From NCBI RefSeq assembly GCF_042453785.1, contig NC_091675.1, positions 2,740,501 to 2,804,500 on the forward strand: 64,000 nt of DNA. Direction: 5' to 3'. Below the pieces are notes generated by a model, which did not search any database, was not told where the DNA came from, and saw only the letters and a program-made list of their open reading frames with translations. Positions within the stretch are counted from its first letter, which is position 1. Every line of letters begins with the position of its first letter. Source of the DNA: Malus domestica (Eukaryota; Streptophyta; Magnoliopsida; Rosales; Rosaceae). Shown one piece after another: positions 58,957-64,000 of the stretch. Position numbers and translations under genes: made by a program.

Positions 58957-60955
58957 AAAAAATTATTTCAACATTTTTTTAATAATTACAATCATTTAAA
59001 GCTCTATTTAGATAATAAAATAACATTTGACAATTCGGTTAGAGAATTACAAAATTTGACATAAGGCTTCAGAATACCACATCAGTCATCAATTGTAATT
59101 TGACTCTTATAATTTAACATTTCCTTTAAAGATGATCTTAAAGCTTCGATTTTAAGCTTCCTATGCTTTTTGCACATGGTTGTACGTAGACATTTGTCCA
59201 TCCACTCTATTGACTTTTATTCGAGGATTTTACTATATTTTTACAATTAACATCGGGGCTGCTGGATCAAGTTTGGGCTAGCTTAAGAGTGATCAAGCTT
59301 GTTCTCACCCTATGATAGTGATCAAGATTAGCTTACTCACTCTTAAATTCTTATATATTATACACTGATGCATGTTAAAGAAAAAAACGCACTAATCTAC
59401 TTTGCTTCAAGTGAAAAGCCATTAATTATTTAGTGGGCAATAACTACTAATTAATTAACTTAACGAGCCAAAAGACTGTTAGTTGAATTACCTAACTTCC
59501 ACTATATTTGTCAATTAGACTAACGTGATACATGCATGAAACATAGGTGATAATTCGATGGTTGGCGGGCGCTACTATTCAACGTAAACCTAGTTATATT
59601 TACAGTATTAATTAGTTTGTACTGGTTTAAACTTGGAAAATGAAGGTTTAAAGTATGACAAAACCAACCTAAAATACTACTACTTCATAAGTGATTAAGG
59701 TTCGGATTAGGGGCTATGTTGACGGCCACCCCTACTGCTGTGCTAGTGATTAAGGTTCGTAAACCTAGTACTGAGATGCTTTTATAAAAAGTGAGTATAA
59801 AAAAATTGAGCTCAAAAAAATATTTGGTAAACATTTAAAAACAACTTATTTTCACAGTTTTTGGTGAAAAAAAACTGAAAAACGTGAAGCAGCAAAAATG
59901 AGCTTATTCTCGCAGCACAGCAGAAACAGTTTTTTTTTCAAAACACATCAATACCAAACCAGCCTTACTCTTGTATGCAATGTGAGTAGTGAAGCCTTAG
60001 CAGCAATAAGACTCTCCCAAAAATAGAGAAATGTTAGTAAGACTCTATCAAAAGTGGGATTCGTCGTGCACCTTGTGAAATCTTATGCTTTTTTGCACAA
60101 TATTTTTATAATATTAGCACATAAAATATCATTATAATAGAAAGTTCATGCAAAATATTACTTTTGAGACTAAAGTCTCCTTAGCATTGAAATTTGATAA
60201 AACAGCTATAAACAAGAATTCACTTTAATAATTATGATAACTTTAACCGTTTGATCAAATTTTAATGGTCCAAATTGATAGATCCCTAGGATGCATGTTG
60301 CATGTCCGATAACAATAAATTCGGTTCATAATCGTGTTTCTCCTTACAAAGGCAACTGGCAAGCACCCATGCAAAGTCAGATATAGGTGTGTTGATGGTG
60401 AAGTTGAACAATGTTTCCCCCGTCAACCTAATATTAATTGGTCCAATATTTTTAATATTTAGCTAAGCTACTATATATATGGTCCTTTCAGCCATAGGGT
60501 TTTTAAGTGTTTTGTACAAGTGTAATCAATCCGCGTAATGCTTCCTTATTTTCTTGGGCAAGAGAACCTTTCAGAAAACAAGTCCCCTCATTTCCCTCAC
60601 ATCTTTACAGCTGCAATTCATCATTGTCCCTTTCCTCAACCACTTCTGCAACTTTATCCCATAATGTCTTCATATTAAAAACATTTATTCTTAAGAATGG
60701 ATTGGATTCTTGATATTGAGATATTTTTTTCCATTTATAAATAAAAAAATATTCGGTTCGAATCTTATAGATTACAAATTTAATACTAAATTAAGTTACT
60801 CATTATGTAGCTTAACCGAAGTTCCCTTCATTATTAGTGTAAAATATATTTTTATACTAAAAATAAATAATTAGGTTACTAGCATGTTAGCGTATTTCTA
60901 TGTTAAAATAAAATAAAAATCTTAATAAAAGAAGGAAGAAGAATAAACTTACTTA

Positions 60956-60992
<37 letters not shown>

Positions 60993-61019
60993 AACGATTT
61001 TTACCTATATATTGAACTG
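58957..61019. other. AT-rich intergenic region
   Basis: No gene recognised. AGTGATTAAGGTTCG occurs twice (about 59690 and 59746). A (TA)n tract lies at 60958-60990, close to the solo LTR. Confidence 0.4.
60958..60990. repeat. (TA)n microsatellite
   Basis: About 16 TA units. Confidence 0.9.
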
Positions 61020-61024
61020 ATTAA

Positions 61025-62067
61025 TGACACACCCGATCGAGATCAAGGCATGCTGGCCGTCACGTGAGAGTGACGTAGCCATGTGCACAGTGCGGAAGCA
61101 ATAAATATAAGAAATATATGAATAATTAAAAACCAAATTACTAGAATGCAGTACTAAACAGAAAGTGATAGGAGTTAGTTACAACAGTAAACACTCATAA
61201 TCAAAGCATAAAAGTCTAAGTGCAGTCCAATAGGACAAGTACAGTACCAGGAATGTCCTACTATTATTTAGATAAGTAAGAATTGCCGACGTCCTCAAGC
61301 CACCAACAACAAGCTTCTTAAAACCTAGAGGGGCGCAAAACAGAAAACGTGAGTGGGCAAAAACAAATGTTTTACAAAATCATTTCATTTATCAACATAC
61401 TAACCCCCTTGCTGTAAAACATGTAAGATTTTCCCAGAATTAAGATATAAGTATATACATAGATATACATATACATACATATATATATATATATATATAT
61501 GAAATCATAACAATTCACTTCATACTTCACATAATCATATTCATATGTATGTCATGCCAAAATATAACAAAGTAAACAATCCAGGTAACAACGATTTCAT
61601 GGAAATATGATATGTTAGCCGAAACCCCTGAGGTGGTCTGTACAGCTGAATTCATAACTCAAAAGTCAATCTAGCCAGAGTCACTACAATGACATATACG
61701 GCAATATACTACACATAAGTCAGAACCACTAAAAAGGGGTCTGTACGACAAGATTAGGTGTAATATAGTTATGCTCAATTTTACTCTCTCATAATAGCCG
61801 GACGATAAATCGCTAGTCACCTACGAGTCGGAACCATAATTAAGGTCTGTATGACAAGACTGTGCACCTAAGTTGGATCCAATATGAGCATATAGTGCGG
61901 GAGGTGACGTAAATAAACAGGCATGTACTTCACATCTTTGGCTAAATTACAAACACCCTAGGTGCAGTTTTATGAGCTCAACATTAGTCAATCACATATC
62001 ATATCATCAATTATTCCTATAATCAAACATAACTTACATGAACTTACATGTGCCTCCACAGCACCAC

Positions 62068-62114
<47 letters not shown>

Positions 62115-63229
62115 ACCATGAAATGCATAATCAAATTATAAAAGCATTTGGCATATTATTTCAACGCATACTTTCCTTAAAAATGCATTTATGGGAAATA
62201 TATCAAGTATATAAGTATATACTGAAAACAAAAGCCTACTCATTGATATGTCGACTGGTCGTAACCCCTGAGTCGCCCCTGGATACGTTTATCCTCAAGA
62301 TAAGTCTCACATATATGCGAATTAACTATAAAAACGTTATTTTAAAGCACATGGGTAATACTAGCTAATAATTTTTCATACATTGCTCAATTTGGGTATA
62401 TGAATATACCACAGTGATCTACACAACCTTACGAATATCGTGATATTTTTAGAAAAAAATTTCTATGGCTCACGCGCCGAGGAGGGTACGGCCTCACACG
62501 CATCACCTTTAACCTCCAGACGCCGGAACTGTGTCACCGACGCCGAATTCTGGGCAGACCTGCAACTACCCATTTCTCACTCGTTTTTGCACCATTTTTC
62601 ACGTATTTTATACCAAAATGAAGCTCTTTACTTGTAGAACACAATCATACTAATTTAAAGTTCTAAAAGTCACGGAATCACACCGGAGAATTCCAAGAAA
62701 ACCGACCAAACTTCCTCCACACGATCCCAACGTCCAAAACCTTCAAACGAAGCACTCCGAGCTTCCTACAAGCTTCAAATTCCCGAAAACATCCATAATT
62801 ACGTGTGTATGAACAGTGCACAAATCGGGGGTTATGAAAAACTAGGGTTTTTGAAGGTATCCTTACTTGAAATGGGTACCAATCGACTCGTCCAAGCTTC
62901 ACAAACACAATGGTATCATTTTCTTCCTCGATCAGTGAGGTTTGAGAGGTCCTTGGTGTTTGTCCGTACAAGAAGAAGGATAGAGAGAGTCCGAGATATG
63001 ATAGAGCATGGGAAGAAGAGATAGAAGGGATAGGTGATGTGTGTGGTCCATAACTAGTCAACATTCAGTCATAACCAAGGTTTCTTAGTTCCTAATTGGT
63101 TCCAAAAACTTAGGGAAACTCAATTAATCCCATTTGAAAATAAATCACACACCACGCACTTTAACGTCTAAGGGCAAAATTGTCATTTCACATCAACGAA
63201 AAATTAGTTATTCGGGACGGGCTGTGACA
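61025..63229 (-). mobile_element. solo LTR, relative of the 19545-22221 copy, opposite orientation
   Basis: Read on the minus strand it starts TGTCACAGCCCGTCCCG and ends GATCGGGTGTGTCA. A perfect 5-bp duplication ATTAA flanks it (61020-61024 and 63230-63234). The last part, CGTCACTCTCACGTGACGG and CCAGCATGCC, is shared with the other copy, as is the inner GCGCCCCTC.AGGTT block. The middles have drifted far apart, so these are related subfamilies or old copies. It is 2.2 kb with two (TA)n runs and no internal retroviral region. Confidence 0.75.
62070..62111. repeat. (TA)n microsatellite in the solo LTR
   Basis: About 21 TA units, one of the longest simple repeats in the window. Confidence 0.9.
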
Positions 63230-63270
63230 ATTAACATTTGTAATTTTTACGGTACAATCAACACGCACTA

Positions 63271-63855
63271 GTGGCGTGTTTACCAACGGGGGTTGGAATG
63301 AAATGAAAGGAAATCATTCCTGATTGAAACGATTGCAGTGTTTACTTAACATTTTGGGAATGAAAATATGGTAGGGTCTACTAGAAAATAGGAATTCAAT
63401 TCCAGAATGTGGAGGAATTGGATTACTGAGATGGAGGTGGTAATCCCACTCCGGGTGAAAGCCTCCATCCGGAATCATACTTTCCTACCTAAAATACCCT
63501 TAAAATACTTCAGCATCCAGCCCGCCATATGTCCATCTCTCTCGCCGACTCCCTTACAACTTCAGCACCCGAACCTCTCCATTTGCACATGCACCGTACT
63601 AGATTAAACTTTGAAGTCGTTGTCAGAAGCTCGCCTGCGCTTGCACCATTGCAGGAATTCGAGGTTTTGACAAACTATTTTCGAATCTGACTTTCTAACC
63701 CACACTGAGATTTCCCTAAAACTTAACCCACACCGACGAAGGAGCATGAAATAGAGAGAGGAAAGAGGAGATGAAAAAAGGGAATCTGACGTTCTAACCA
63801 AATTCCTCATCAATTCAATTCCTCCAATTTTGATTACGGTTACGTAAACGCGCCA
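63271..63855. mobile_element. MITE with TGGCG(T/C)GTTTAC ends
   Basis: TGGCGTGTTTACCAACGGG on the left and TTACGTAAACGCGCCA on the right are inverted. Just inside, GGAATGAAATGAAAGGAAAT is loosely mirrored by AATTCCTCATCAATTCAATT. About 585 bp, non-coding. Confidence 0.55.
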
Positions 63856-64000
63856 TTGGTGTGGATACCATATTAGTAGATTCTTGAACTATTGATACAC
63901 GACTTAGCAGACCAAATGTGGCACTCGATAGTTGACCGCGATGATACTTTTAAGTGTTTGAATTGGATATGTATTCGTACTGCAACGAATCCTTTTGCGC
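63856..64000. other. window edge, nothing recognised
   Basis: Short stretch after the last MITE with no visible feature. Confidence 0.4.

Noticed and set aside
62048-62368. 106-codon open frame starting in a TA repeat
   Set aside because: It begins with an Ile-Tyr run encoded by the microsatellite and lies inside the second solo LTR.

Overview
This is a plant nuclear window: AT-rich intergenic DNA, multi-exon genes with GT-AG introns (and one GC-AG intron), and many small inverted-repeat transposons, SINEs and solo LTRs. The protein families (group IIa WRKY, class II formin with a PTEN-like head, POLAR-like, NPY-type NPH3, NRPD2/NRPE2) point to a core eudicot. The repeat style makes Rosaceae, perhaps Malus or Pyrus, my best guess; that is inference.

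Layout. 1-3500 is repeats, including a Mutator-type element (369-1722) that carries a piece of a signal peptide peptidase-like gene. 3515-5022 (+) is a group IIa WRKY factor. 6759-14978 (-) is a 17-exon class II formin. 15776-22635 is a nest of transposons: a LINE-like retroposon holds a Mutator MITE (which holds a SINE) and a CACTA element (which holds a solo LTR), with target-site duplications visible at every level. 22636-28680 has no recognised host gene but holds a Helitron-like element (25304-28415). Inside it lies an unrecognised six-exon gene whose frame is kept across all five introns. 29236-30671 (+) is a POLAR-like polarity protein. 33318-35364 (+) is a cytosolic-type chorismate mutase. 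36807-42703 (+) is the second-largest subunit of RNA polymerases IV/V. 43443-46308 (-) is a decayed 3-hydroxyisobutyryl-CoA hydrolase-like pseudogene. 46723-49798 (-) is a PLD3/4-like phospholipase D family protein. 52456-56202 (-) is an NPY-type BTB/NPH3 protein. 56203-64000 is intergenic, with a second solo LTR of the same broad family (61025-63229).

The genes do not form a pathway. They cover stress transcription (WRKY), actin and microtubule organisation (formin), cell polarity and auxin-linked signalling (POLAR-like, NPY-like), aromatic amino acid synthesis (chorismate mutase), RNA-directed DNA methylation (NRPD2/NRPE2) and secretory or vacuolar nuclease/lipase activity (PLD-like). Exon boundaries were read by eye from splice signals, frame continuity and family knowledge. 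The coding totals come out in frame for all seven intact host genes and for the unrecognised gene in the Helitron.
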